This document shows, piece by piece, positions 1 through 7,475 of a stretch of DNA of 31,086 nucleotides. Source of the stretch: Bacteroidales bacterium (lineage in GTDB: Bacteria > Bacteroidota > Bacteroidia > Bacteroidales > VadinHA17); contig JAAZAP010000148.1 in NCBI GenBank assembly GCA_012514255.1, forward strand, positions 1-31,086, given 5' to 3'. The position numbers and the translations under genes are program-made. Numbering within the stretch: the first letter of the stretch is position 1; every line of letters starts with the position of its first letter. The notes beneath the pieces are model-generated. The model was not told the DNA's origin. It searched no databases and saw nothing but the letters and a program-made list of their open reading frames with translations.

Positions 1-381
1 GCCAATGACGAGATGTTCAGGGGATTTGTGAAACCCACGTTTGATATTTTCATCGGCCAGATGAAGAAAGGCATTAACGTGGTAACCTATGATGCACCTC
101 TTGCGATGTATTTTTACGGCTCACCTTTTACAGATCCCGCAGACCTGATTGTGGCTGCAACCACAGCAATGTATGCCGGAGAATCACTCGGACTCGGCAC
201 CTGCATGCTCGGAGCGGTGCATCCGATGATCCAGTACGGCGGGAGCGGAAGGAAGTTCAGGGAAAAGCACGGAATAAAATATGCCAGCAGGGAAGGAGTG
301 ATAGTCATTTTCGGATATCCTTCAGTGGAATATAGAAAAGGGATCAGAAGGACCTTCGCCTCAACGACATTCATGAACTGA
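1..381 (+). CDS. Nitroreductase family protein, C-terminal part (5' end outside window)
   Basis: The reading frame is open from base 1, so the start lies upstream; the first internal ATG is at 13. The visible 127 or so residues look like the C-terminal half of an FMN-dependent nitroreductase. They include the segment GESLGLGTCMLGA, which in this family lines the flavin pocket, and a terminal VIVIFGYPSVEYRKGIRR stretch typical of family members that carry an N-terminal ferredoxin domain in anaerobes. Whether such a ferredoxin domain is present cannot be seen. The substrate is unknown; family members reduce nitro-aromatics, quinones or other acceptors with NAD(P)H or ferredoxin. The next gene follows on the same strand with no terminator that I can see. 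Confidence 0.75.
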   Translation, partial: ANDEMFRGFVKPTFDIFIGQMKKGINVVTYDAPLAMYFYGSPFTDPADLIVAATTAMYAGESLGLGTCMLGAVHPMIQYGGSGRKFREKHGIKYASREGVIVIFGYPSVEYRKGIRRTFASTTFMN

Positions 382-526
382 CTGCCGCTGGTATGATTCG
401 CTCTGCGCAAATAACGGATGTGTCCGGTCTGCGGAATGTGAAATGCTTATAGTACAGGACATTACGGCAATGAGAAAGTCGTCTGACAAGAAAAAGTACA
501 ACACAGCAATCGTGTTCGTAAAGGAG

Positions 527-943
527 ATGATAGCTCCGTGCGGCATGAATTGCGGATCATGCCTGGGATACATGAGGACTGAGAATCATTGTCCCGGGTG
601 CAGGAGTGATGCTGACCCGAAGCCCTCATATTGCAGGGATTGCATAGTTATAAACTGTGAGCTGCTAAAAGAGACAGAGTCGAAATTCTGCTATGACTGC
701 CCGAAATATCCGTGCCGGAGATTAAAAAACCTGGATAAGAGATACAGCACCAGGTACGGTACGAGTTTCTTCGATAATCTTGCCATGATAAGGGAACAGG
801 GGATGGACCGGTTTCTGGCTTTCGAGACCGAGAGAAGAACGTGTCCGCAATGTGGATCAACACTGTGTGTTCACCACAAGGTCTGCTTTGAGTGCGGATT
901 TACAAATCTGATTCAGTCTGACAACAGATATAAACAGAATTAA
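527..943 (+). CDS. DUF3795 cysteine-rich protein
   Basis: The protein begins MIAPCGMNCGSC and carries many paired cysteines: CGMNCGSC, a C-P-G-C pair, CRDC, CYDCPKYPC, and a C-terminal CPQC...CFECGF knuckle. This spacing is typical of DUF3795 proteins, small presumed metal- or Fe-S-binding proteins of unknown role common in anaerobic bacteria. The start is uncertain. An ATG at 527 gives the family's usual first residues, but an AAGGAG lies directly against it with no spacer. In-frame ATGs at 443 and 470 would add 28 or 19 poorly conserved residues. The stop is one base before the next start, so it is probably cotranscribed with the thioredoxin-domain lipoprotein. A function in redox or metal handling is inference only. 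Confidence 0.75.
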   Translation: MIAPCGMNCGSCLGYMRTENHCPGCRSDADPKPSYCRDCIVINCELLKETESKFCYDCPKYPCRRLKNLDKRYSTRYGTSFFDNLAMIREQGMDRFLAFETERRTCPQCGSTLCVHHKVCFECGFTNLIQSDNRYKQN

Positions 944-944
944 T

Positions 945-2150
945 ATGATCAGGAAACAGATTTTCTCAATCGGATTGGCAATCATGCTGCTTGCCTCGTG
1001 CAGCAGTGACTACACTTCAAAAGAGTACCTGGCAAAAGTACTGGGCAACCTGAATCAGATAGAAACAGCATCTTACTACGAGTTTGGTGAGGCATGGAGT
1101 CCCGGTGATACAGCGGCTTCATTTGTATTCTGGCGATTTTACAGGGAGTACAGGAATCCGGCTGACACTGCAATAGGGTCAAGCTTTGTGTGGCTTGATT
1201 CCCTGACAAGATCAAGGGCGTCTTTTTGTTACGACGGTCATATGCGGGCAACGTTCTATGAAGAAGAAAAGGGCATAGTGATTGACAGTTTCAGGGTGAG
1301 GCCCCTGCCATTCAGACCATTAACTCCGCCTTTCTATAACTATGCAACGAGCATAATCAATTATGCCCTCACAACCGGTGACAGTATTGTCCTTGAGTTG
1401 AAGGAACAGGAGAGGGATGTATTTATGCGTCTGACTATCAATGAGGACGAGCAGGTTGAGTTCTTCGGAAAAGCTTTCCACATGGAGCCTTCTCCTTATA
1501 CTTATGGCGATAACACCTCAATTTATGAACTGTGGATAGATAAGGAGACGGATCTTCCATATAAGGTCAGGCGCGAGATGTCTCACGATATCTCGGTTTC
1601 GACATCCCTTGACCCTGAGTTTAACAAGCTTGATATCAACGATTTCAGGGCTACAGATTTTTTCCCGTCTGACTATGAGATAAGGCAGTACGGGTATAAA
1701 AGGACAGATGAGGAGAAAAGTACTCTCTTAAACGGTAAAGCACCGGATTGGACATTGCAGTCATCAGATAATCAGACTGTCTCGCTTGCAGATTTAACCT
1801 CCAGGGTTGTTCTGATACAGTTCACAAGTGTCACTTGCGGGCCATGCAGGGCATCGGTTCCATTCCTGAAGGAGATAAACAAGGAATACGGGAAAGATGA
1901 TTTTACGCTTGTAGCAATAGAGTGCACCAGCAAAAACCTGAATGCACTCAGAAGCTACATGAACCGGAACCAGTTTGATTACACGTTTCTGCAGGCAGAT
2001 AAGGAGGTGCTAACTAATTACTCCATCGGATCCTATCCGGTATTTTTCATTCTTGATGAGGAGCGTACAATCAGGGAGATTATTAAAGGGTATGCAGAAG
2101 GTGCTACTGATGAAAGAATCAGGTTTACCGTCAACAGCTTGCTGAAATAA
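945..2150 (+). CDS. Lipoprotein with C-terminal TlpA/thioredoxin-like domain
   Basis: 401 residues. A signal peptide ends in the lipobox LLASC (Cys19), so the mature protein is probably anchored in the outer or inner membrane facing the periplasm. Residues of about 30-260 form a domain I do not recognise, rich in aromatic and acidic residues. Residues of about 263-400 are a thioredoxin fold of the TlpA/ResA type with the active-site pair C298-G-P-C301 followed by RASVPFL, and a cis-proline segment SYPVFF further on. The likely role is periplasmic thiol-disulfide exchange or reduction of a partner. The gene starts one base after the DUF3795 stop, which suggests a two-gene unit. The N-terminal domain is the unexplained part and may bind the partner. 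Confidence 0.8.
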   Translation: MIRKQIFSIGLAIMLLASCSSDYTSKEYLAKVLGNLNQIETASYYEFGEAWSPGDTAASFVFWRFYREYRNPADTAIGSSFVWLDSLTRSRASFCYDGHMRATFYEEEKGIVIDSFRVRPLPFRPLTPPFYNYATSIINYALTTGDSIVLELKEQERDVFMRLTINEDEQVEFFGKAFHMEPSPYTYGDNTSIYELWIDKETDLPYKVRREMSHDISVSTSLDPEFNKLDINDFRATDFFPSDYEIRQYGYKRTDEEKSTLLNGKAPDWTLQSSDNQTVSLADLTSRVVLIQFTSVTCGPCRASVPFLKEINKEYGKDDFTLVAIECTSKNLNALRSYMNRNQFDYTFLQADKEVLTNYSIGSYPVFFILDEERTIREIIKGYAEGATDERIRFTVNSLLK

Positions 2151-2252
2151 AACCGGACAGGATAGCGAGTTTGTCAGTTGAGTGGTCTTACCAACTCCAG
2201 GTTGGCTGCTGATTTTTTTCTAAACCGGCTTTTAAATAATGAAACTCAGAAT

Positions 2253-2606
2253 ATGGACACGCAGAAACAACGAATAGCAAAAATGACTTTTTCATCAGTT
2301 TATCCACTGTACCTGGCGAAGGTACAGAAGAAAGGCAGAAAGGAAGAGGAACTGCATCAGGTCATTGAATGGCTGACTGGCTTCGGCAGGGAGAAGCTGC
2401 AGGAGCTGATAAATGAAGAGGTGACATTCGAAACATTCTTCAGGCAGGCTTCACTTAATCCGAATGCCCGGCATATCACCGGGGTGATCTGCGGGTATCG
2501 GGTGGAGGAAATCGAGGATCCTTTAATCCGGAATGTCAGGTATCTGGATAAGCTGGTTGATGAGCTTGCCAGGGGCAGAAAGATGGAAAAGATTCTGCGT
2601 AGCTGA
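2253..2606 (+). CDS. DUF2200 domain protein
   Basis: 117 residues from the ATG at 2253 (MDTQKQRIAKMTFSSVYPLY). An upstream in-frame ATG at 2178 would add 25 residues that do not resemble the family, so the shorter start is preferred. The sequence matches the small cytosolic DUF2200 family, with a conserved K-M-x-F-x-x-VYP-Y start, a central W-L-T-G segment, and a C-terminal ARGRKMEKILR tail. Its function is not known; family members are about 115-120 residues, so this one is full length. It stands alone, and two copies of a terminator-like repeat lie immediately downstream. Confidence 0.75.
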   Translation: MDTQKQRIAKMTFSSVYPLYLAKVQKKGRKEEELHQVIEWLTGFGREKLQELINEEVTFETFFRQASLNPNARHITGVICGYRVEEIEDPLIRNVRYLDKLVDELARGRKMEKILRS

Positions 2607-2625
2607 ATCATCGGGCGTACAGGGA

Positions 2626-2694
2626 TCATGATCACAAGTTGGGGATGACTATAAGAAAAAGCCCGGCATCCGCTTCGCGGGCTGCCGGTCATTG
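2626..2694 (+). repeat. 69-bp terminator-like direct repeat, copy 1
   Basis: This block is identical over 69 bases to 2727-2795, at an offset of 101. It contains an A-run, AAAAAGCCCG, then a strong hairpin built from CCGGCA, CCGC, loop TTC, GCGG and TGCCGG. Copy 1 lacks the T-run after the stem that copy 2 has, so it is the weaker terminator of the two. It begins 20 bases after the DUF2200 stop and may end that transcript. Confidence 0.85.
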
Positions 2695-2726
2695 GATTGT
2701 GTGATTATTCGCTCGCTGCTGCTCGT

Positions 2727-2795
2727 TCATGATCACAAGTTGGGGATGACTATAAGAAAAAGCCCGGCATCCGCTTCGCGGGCTGCCGGTCATTG
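2727..2795 (+). repeat. 69-bp terminator-like direct repeat, copy 2
   Basis: Exact copy of 2626-2694. Here the hairpin is followed by CATTGTTTTT, giving a complete intrinsic terminator on the plus strand; the upstream A-run would serve the minus strand. This copy also pairs in inverted orientation with the tRNA terminator. TAAGAAAAAGCCCG at 2753-2766 is the reverse complement of 2868-2881, and CATTGTTTTT at 2791-2800 is the reverse complement of 2836-2845. The symmetry centre is near 2818. Confidence 0.85.
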
Positions 2796-2835
2796 TTTTT
2801 CTGTTGCTCCCTGAAGCAAGCTTCGGTCGCACCAT

Positions 2836-2881
2836 AAAAACAATGCCCGTTCCACCTTACGGTGTCACGGGCTTTTTCTTA
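2836..2881 (-). terminator. Probable bidirectional terminator downstream of tRNA-Pro
   Basis: The hairpin GCCCGT-TC-CACC-TTAC-GGTG-TC-ACGGGC is flanked by an A-run on the left and TTTTTCTT on the right, so it can work in both directions. On the minus strand it begins three bases after the tRNA-Pro discriminator position and ends in ATTGTTTTT. Its flanks are the same as those of the 69-bp repeats, in inverted orientation, while the stem sequence differs. Confidence 0.75.
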
Positions 2882-2883
2882 GG

Positions 2884-2958
2884 TCGGGGTAGTGTGATTC
2901 GAACACACGGCCCTCTGGTCCCAAACCAGATGCGCTAACCGGGCTGCGCTATACCCCG
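2884..2958 (-). tRNA. tRNA-Pro (anticodon TGG)
   Basis: The minus strand folds into a 75-base tRNA. The acceptor arm is CGGGGTA/TACCCCG, the D arm GCGC...GCGC, the anticodon stem TCTGG/CCAGA with loop TTTGGGA (anticodon TGG), and the T arm GTGTG-TTCGAAT-CACAC, with discriminator A. The DNA reads ACCT at the 3' end, so CC but not the final A of CCA is encoded; CCA would be completed after transcription. Confidence 0.95.
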
Positions 2959-2969
2959 AAACGGAGATG

Positions 2970-2977
2970 CAAAAATA
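2970..2977 (-). promoter_or_regulatory. Candidate Bacteroidota -7 box for tRNA-Pro
   Basis: The minus strand reads TATTTTTG, a match to the TAnnTTTG -7 consensus of Bacteroidota sigma factors, ending 11 bases before the tRNA 5' end. No clear -33 TTTG was seen at the usual distance. Confidence 0.5.
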
Positions 2978-3075
2978 GAAAGATTTTCGTATATTCGACC
3001 TGACCGGCTAAGTAATTCTGTATTGAAGAACTATTTGGCACCAGGTTTGTTATTAAAACTGTAAATAACTGAAAG

Positions 3076-3636
3076 ATGAAAAAGAGACTCTTGACCATAA
3101 CTGCACTGATAGCTTTCGTTATAGCTCCGGCACTGTCACAGAAATCGTTCTATGACTTTACCGTTGAGACTATCGACGGGGAGCAGTTCAGCTTTGCAGA
3201 ACTCAAAGGGATGAAGGTGCTGATTGTGAATACTGCATCAAAATGTGGCCATACACCCCAGTACAAGGACCTGGAGCTGTTGCACAAAGCTTATAAGAAC
3301 AAGGTTGTGATCATAGGTTTTCCCGCGAATAATTTCATGAACCAGGAACCAGGAAGCAATGAAGACATAAAGGAGTTCTGCGACAGCAAGTACGGGGTTA
3401 CATTCCCTATGATGGCAAAGATCTCAGTCAAGGGAAATGATATGCACCCGCTCTACAGGTGGCTGACAAGCAAGAGCGCCAACGGCGTGCTCGACTCAGA
3501 GGTGTCATGGAATTTTCAGAAATACCTTATTGATGAGAACGGCAACCTGGTAGGCTTCCTTAAGCCTGCTGTCAAGCCCCTCTCTGACGAGGTGGTACAC
3601 TGGGTGACAAAAGGGCAGTTTGCCCAGGCAAAATAA
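3076..3636 (+). CDS. gpx: Exported glutathione peroxidase family protein (thiol peroxidase type)
   Basis: 186 residues with an N-terminal signal (MKKRLLTITALIAFVIAPAL-SQ), so it probably acts in the periplasm on hydrogen or lipid peroxides. The glutathione-peroxidase fold is complete. The peroxidatic cysteine is C57 in NTASKCG, with Q90 in FPANNFMNQEPG, and W145-N146 in SWNFQKYL complete the active-site tetrad. C102 in EFCDSKYGVTFP occupies the position of the resolving cysteine in thioredoxin-dependent family members. The third, non-catalytic cysteine seen in plant enzymes (FPCNQF) is Ala here. By family knowledge this suggests a thioredoxin-like reductant rather than glutathione; the lipoprotein thioredoxin at 945 is a possible but unproven partner. 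It is a single gene followed by a strong terminator. Confidence 0.9.
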   Translation: MKKRLLTITALIAFVIAPALSQKSFYDFTVETIDGEQFSFAELKGMKVLIVNTASKCGHTPQYKDLELLHKAYKNKVVIIGFPANNFMNQEPGSNEDIKEFCDSKYGVTFPMMAKISVKGNDMHPLYRWLTSKSANGVLDSEVSWNFQKYLIDENGNLVGFLKPAVKPLSDEVVHWVTKGQFAQAK

Positions 3637-3658
3637 ATTTTGGAATTCTAGTATACTG

Positions 3659-3683
3659 ACGGCCGGCATCCCCGGCCGTTTTT
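3659..3683 (+). terminator. Intrinsic terminator after glutathione peroxidase
   Basis: A perfect 8-bp stem, ACGGCCGG/CCGGCCGT, with loop CATCC is followed at once by a run of five T. It begins 22 bases after the stop codon. Confidence 0.85.
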
Positions 3684-3766
3684 CGTCACCGTAGCCGGAT
3701 ACGTTAAAAGTCTGTGTGCCACGAACTTTTTGTTTAACCTGTTGTTATACATAAAAAATAAACGTC

Positions 3767-4789
3767 ATGGCAGATCTGAGAACACGTTACATGGGTATCG
3801 AACTGAAGAATCCTATTATTGCAGGAGCAAGCAATATGTCAACTGACCTCCACAAGCTGCGTCAGCTGGAGGAGGCGGGTGTGGCAGCCATAGTCTACAA
3901 ATCGCTCTTTGAAGAGCAGGTGCAACTGGAAAACCTTGAGCTCTATGAGCGTAAGACCGAATATGAACACCGTCACGCGGAACAGGTGACACTCTTCCCC
4001 AACTCGGAGTCGGTGCCGGAATCGCCTGACGACTATCTGCTTAACCTCAGGAAAGCCAGGGAAGCTGTGACTGTGCCTCTTTTTGCCAGCCTCAATGCAA
4101 TCTCAGATGAGGTGTGGGTTGAGTATGCCATTAAAGCAGCAGGGACAGGTATTGACGGGTTGGAACTGAATTTTTATTCACTGCCCGATGAATCAGGCAT
4201 TGATCGTGAGGCAATTGAAAAACGGCAGATTGATACGCTTGGCAAGGTAAAGGCTGCCGTGAAGATACCTGTTGCAGTGAAGCTGACTCCATATTACACC
4301 AATACGCTGAAATTCATTTCCGGGCTTGGCAAAGCCGGAGCAGATGCAGTAGTCATCTTCAACAGGCTGTTGCAGCCTGATATTGACATTTTTAAAGAGA
4401 AGCACATAATGCCCTATAATCTGAGCAGCAGTGAGGATAACAGGTTACCATTGCGTTTTACAGGAATGCTTCACGGAAACGTCAAGGCATCTGTTTGTTC
4501 ATCGACCGGCATCTACTCCGCCAATGATGTCATCAAAATGATACTTGCCGGAGCAGATGCAGTACAGGTAGTAAGCACACTCTACCGAAACGGCGTTGAA
4601 GTGATCAGGTCGATGACCGATGAGATCGGCAAATGGATGGACGGTCATGGCTACATGGACCTTAACAGTTATCGCGGGAAGTTGTCAATGAAAAAGTCGG
4701 AGAACAAGCTCCCCTATACAAGGGCACAATACATTGACTTTATGCTGAATTCAGGGGATATAATGAAGAAGTACCGCGCACTCAGCTGA
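3767..4789 (+). CDS. Dihydroorotate dehydrogenase-like flavoprotein
   Basis: 340 residues with the TIM-barrel layout of FMN-dependent dihydroorotate dehydrogenases: KNPIIAGASNMS (about 14-25), SLFEEQV, VPLFASLNA, GIDGLELNF, a VAVKLTP strand (169-175), GADAVVIFNR, and the phosphate-binding end SSTGIYSANDVIKMI followed by AGADAVQVVSTLYRNG. In true class 1 enzymes the strand ...LELN is followed by SCPN, with the catalytic Cys; class 2 uses Ser elsewhere. Here the segment reads LELNFYSLPDE (residues 132-142), so that cysteine is absent. The enzyme may use another substrate; it resembles the uncharacterised dihydroorotate-dehydrogenase-like group. It is monocistronic, and its last eight bases overlap the end of the convergent tetR gene. 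Confidence 0.75.
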   Translation: MADLRTRYMGIELKNPIIAGASNMSTDLHKLRQLEEAGVAAIVYKSLFEEQVQLENLELYERKTEYEHRHAEQVTLFPNSESVPESPDDYLLNLRKAREAVTVPLFASLNAISDEVWVEYAIKAAGTGIDGLELNFYSLPDESGIDREAIEKRQIDTLGKVKAAVKIPVAVKLTPYYTNTLKFISGLGKAGADAVVIFNRLLQPDIDIFKEKHIMPYNLSSSEDNRLPLRFTGMLHGNVKASVCSSTGIYSANDVIKMILAGADAVQVVSTLYRNGVEVIRSMTDEIGKWMDGHGYMDLNSYRGKLSMKKSENKLPYTRAQYIDFMLNSGDIMKKYRALS

Positions 4790-5414
4790 CCGTCTTGCGG
4801 GGGTGGGATTCCCGCTCCCTGGCAGATCCGGGATATCCTGTTTCAAGGGCCCTGAGCAGCAACCATGCAGAGAGGGAGGAAAGACGGATGGTTTCATTCA
4901 GACCATCCGCTTTCGTAAGCAGCCTGTCATTTCCCCTGAGGAGGTTAAGGAAGAGAGAGGCATAATCTTCCGGAGTGGGATGGCCCGGTGCAATACTCGC
5001 TGAGGCAGATCTCCTGAACAGTGGTGTAAGTAACTTCATTTCTATCCTGTGCAGCCTGTCCCTCAGCCGTTCTACCCTGCTGTGCCCCTGCGCAAAGTCC
5101 TTCAATAGCAGTGGATTCCTGCCTGCAAGGTCGTTCAGCCTCCTTGCCCTTTCCTCTCCATACAGGACCAGGATGACAGAGAGTGGTTCATCTGATCTGA
5201 CCAGGCTGCTCAATGGTCCGGTAATTTTCTTTATCTCCATCTCAACCACGGCGTCATAAATCTCAGCCTTGTTTCTGAAATACATGTATACCGTACGCCT
5301 GCCCCGGCCGGCTGCTGATGCTATTGTTTCCATGGTGGTCCTGCGAAGACCAACAGTGGCAAACAGGCCTGCTGCCACATCTACAATCATCTCCCGCGTG
5401 CCCCGCTTTGTCAT
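4782..5414 (-). CDS. TetR/AcrR family transcriptional regulator
   Basis: 210 residues. The N-terminal DNA-binding domain is typical: TREMIVDVAAGLFATVGLRRTTMETIASAAGRG..., with the recognition helix in RGRRTVYMYFRNKAEI (about 37-52). The C-terminal ligand-binding domain is all-helical and unrecognised. The gene is divergent from the M1 peptidase, and an inverted repeat covers its start codon and promoter region, so autorepression and control of the peptidase operon are likely. The C-terminus overlaps the 3' end of the dihydroorotate-dehydrogenase-like gene by eight bases. Confidence 0.88.
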   Translation of the reverse strand: MTKRGTREMIVDVAAGLFATVGLRRTTMETIASAAGRGRRTVYMYFRNKAEIYDAVVEMEIKKITGPLSSLVRSDEPLSVILVLYGEERARRLNDLAGRNPLLLKDFAQGHSRVERLRDRLHRIEMKLLTPLFRRSASASIAPGHPTPEDYASLFLNLLRGNDRLLTKADGLNETIRLSSLSAWLLLRALETGYPGSARERESHPRKTVS

Positions 5415-5439
5415 TGCACAAAATAAGAAATATGTGCAA
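5414..5439. promoter_or_regulatory. Inverted repeat, candidate TetR-family operator
   Basis: TTGCACA (5414-5420) and TGTGCAA (5433-5439) are perfect 7-bp inverted arms separated by an A/T-only 12-base spacer except one G. The left arm touches the tetR start codon and the right arm overlaps its putative -7 box. This is where an autorepressor of a divergent pair would bind. The binding protein is inferred from position only. Confidence 0.5.
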
Positions 5440-5444
5440 AGTTA
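5437..5444 (-). promoter_or_regulatory. Candidate -7 box for tetR
   Basis: The minus strand reads TAACTTTG, a match to TAnnTTTG, 22 bases before the tetR start codon, giving a very short leader. It overlaps the right arm of the inverted repeat. No convincing -33 element was found. Confidence 0.4.
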
Positions 5445-5500
5445 GCAAAGGGTACAAAATATGGCTTAATTTTAAGGATTTATTCATTAAACGGACAGTA

Positions 5501-7465
5501 ATGAGAAAGATCTTATCAGTATTCATGTGGCTGCTGCCCCTGATGGCAGCCGGACAGGTTATCTTAGACAAGCCTCTGAGTGCCAGGCTAACAGGGTATG
5601 ATATAGATGTTACCCTTGATCCTGAAAAGCACACTGTCAGCGGTATGATGACTGCGTGGTGGGTTAACAACTCAGCCATGCCGGTAGGTGAGGCGATGAT
5701 GCACATGTATCTTAATGCATTCAGCAGCAACAAAAGCACCTTCGCATCTAAAGGCAACTGGTCTGCCTCAGGCAAAGACGGCTGGGGATGGGTGAAGATC
5801 AGCTCAATGAGTGACGGCAGCGGAAATGATCTCTCCGGCTCGTATAGTTATGTTTCACCCGATGACGGTAATGAACATGACAAAACAGTACTAAGGATTG
5901 CTCTGCCGGAGCCCGTGGCTCCGGGCGACACTCTTGTACTGAAGCTGAATTTTGTTTCGAAGCTGCCCTCCCCGATAAGGAGGACAGGGTATGACGAAGA
6001 CTTTCACTTCGTGGCACAGTGGTTTCCGAAATTCGGGGTTTATGAGACGGCCGGCATGCGCCAGCGCGAGACTGACGGGTGGAACTGTCACCAGTTCCAT
6101 CCCAACTCAGAATTCTATTCGAACCATTCGGTATATGATGTATCAGTTATTCTCCCCTCTGAATTTGTCACAGGCTCGGGCGGAATGCTCATTGAGGAGA
6201 TTGATCTTGGTGACGGACTTCAGAAGGTTGTCTGGAGGGCTGAGGATATTGTTGATTTTGCCTGGACTGCCTGGCCGGGTTACAAGGTTCTCACCAGGAA
6301 GTGGAATGATGTCGATATTACTTTCCTGACAAGTAAGACAGGGTTGTCAAAGGCTGACAATCATTTTGATGCTGTGATATATGCACTTGAGTACCTGGAT
6401 GAGAGGGTAGGACCTTATCCCTGGCCGCACCTCACCTTTGTTGACCCGCCTTTTTCCGGATCCGGGGCAGGGGGGATGGAGTATACCACGCTGTTTACGA
6501 CCATGGGTGCAGGCGCTATCCCGTCATTCATGAAGATGGCAGAGATGGTCACAATACATGAATTTGGCCATGCCTACTTCATGGGGATACTGGCAAGCAA
6601 CGAGTTTGAGGAACCCTGGCTTGACGAAGGTGTCAATTCATACTGGGAACAGCGGATTGTTGACCACTACTATGGCGACGGCTACGGGCTTCTGAAGCTT
6701 CCATTCCTAAGGATGTCCGATACTGATCAAGGAAGGATGAGCTATGTTTTATCACCCAATCGCACCATAGCCACCAATGATCTGCCATCATGGATGTATC
6801 CTCACGGGACCTATTCCATGATGTCGTACAACAAAGCAGCAGTATGGCTTCATACCCTTGAGGGGCTTATCGGTACGCAGACCATGGACAATGTTTTCAG
6901 GGAGTACTACCGACGCTGGGCGTTCAAACATCCATCGGGGCGTGATTTCATTGCCGTTGTCAATGATGTGGTTAAGAAAGAACACGGGGTCACGTTTGGC
7001 GACGACATGAAATGGTTCTTTGACCAGGCGCTTTATGGCAGTGGCGAATGCGATTACAGGTTATCAGGCATCACCAGCAACAGGATAAGAAGTTATTCCG
7101 GTGTGGTAAACGGTGATTCTGTTTCATACACCCGGAGTGACCGGTCAAGTGACACACTGTATCTCTCCAGGGTGAGTCTGGAGCGGCTTGGAGAGGTGGC
7201 CCTTCCCGTTGAGGTGCTGATAGGATTTGACAATGGTGATGAGTTACTGGAAAAGTGGGATGGTATTGCTGCCTACAAAGACTTTGAGTATACAGGAGCC
7301 GGGCAGGTTGTCTGGGCAAAGATTGATCCCTATGACAAGATAGACCTGGATATCAACCGGCTTAACAATTCATTCACACTGGAGCCATCAAGGGCAAACT
7401 CCAGACGAATGATGAACAAGTTCATGTTTCTTGTGCAGATGATGATTTCAATATTCACCCTTTAA
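5501..7465 (+). CDS. Secreted M1 family zinc metallopeptidase (aminopeptidase-like)
   Basis: 654 residues from the ATG at 5501, which begins a clear signal peptide (MRKILSVFMWLLPLMAAGQ). An upstream in-frame ATG at 5318 would run through the tetR start and is rejected. The zinc site is complete: H353-E354-F-G-H357 with E376 nineteen residues after the second His, as in the HEXXH-x18-E signature. The exopeptidase segment reads GGMEY (324-328) in place of GxMEN, so the substrate amino-terminus is read by a modified loop. The N-terminal beta domain (about 25-230) is present. The last 20 residues (RRMMNKFMFLVQMMISIFTL) are hydrophobic and could anchor the protein. A membrane protein follows after ten bases, suggesting an operon under control of the divergent TetR regulator. 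Confidence 0.85.
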   Translation: MRKILSVFMWLLPLMAAGQVILDKPLSARLTGYDIDVTLDPEKHTVSGMMTAWWVNNSAMPVGEAMMHMYLNAFSSNKSTFASKGNWSASGKDGWGWVKISSMSDGSGNDLSGSYSYVSPDDGNEHDKTVLRIALPEPVAPGDTLVLKLNFVSKLPSPIRRTGYDEDFHFVAQWFPKFGVYETAGMRQRETDGWNCHQFHPNSEFYSNHSVYDVSVILPSEFVTGSGGMLIEEIDLGDGLQKVVWRAEDIVDFAWTAWPGYKVLTRKWNDVDITFLTSKTGLSKADNHFDAVIYALEYLDERVGPYPWPHLTFVDPPFSGSGAGGMEYTTLFTTMGAGAIPSFMKMAEMVTIHEFGHAYFMGILASNEFEEPWLDEGVNSYWEQRIVDHYYGDGYGLLKLPFLRMSDTDQGRMSYVLSPNRTIATNDLPSWMYPHGTYSMMSYNKAAVWLHTLEGLIGTQTMDNVFREYYRRWAFKHPSGRDFIAVVNDVVKKEHGVTFGDDMKWFFDQALYGSGECDYRLSGITSNRIRSYSGVVNGDSVSYTRSDRSSDTLYLSRVSLERLGEVALPVEVLIGFDNGDELLEKWDGIAAYKDFEYTGAGQVVWAKIDPYDKIDLDINRLNNSFTLEPSRANSRRMMNKFMFLVQMMISIFTL

Positions 7466-7475
7466 ACTTACCGGG

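Noticed and set aside
2626..2881. Insertion sequence or integrative-element boundary at the tRNA
   Set aside because: There is no transposase or integrase and no duplicated tRNA end; the repeats carry terminator structure rather than att-like sequence.
5263..5775. Minus-strand open frame spanning the tetR start and the M1 peptidase start
   Set aside because: It crosses the divergent promoter region and lies out of frame in two real genes.
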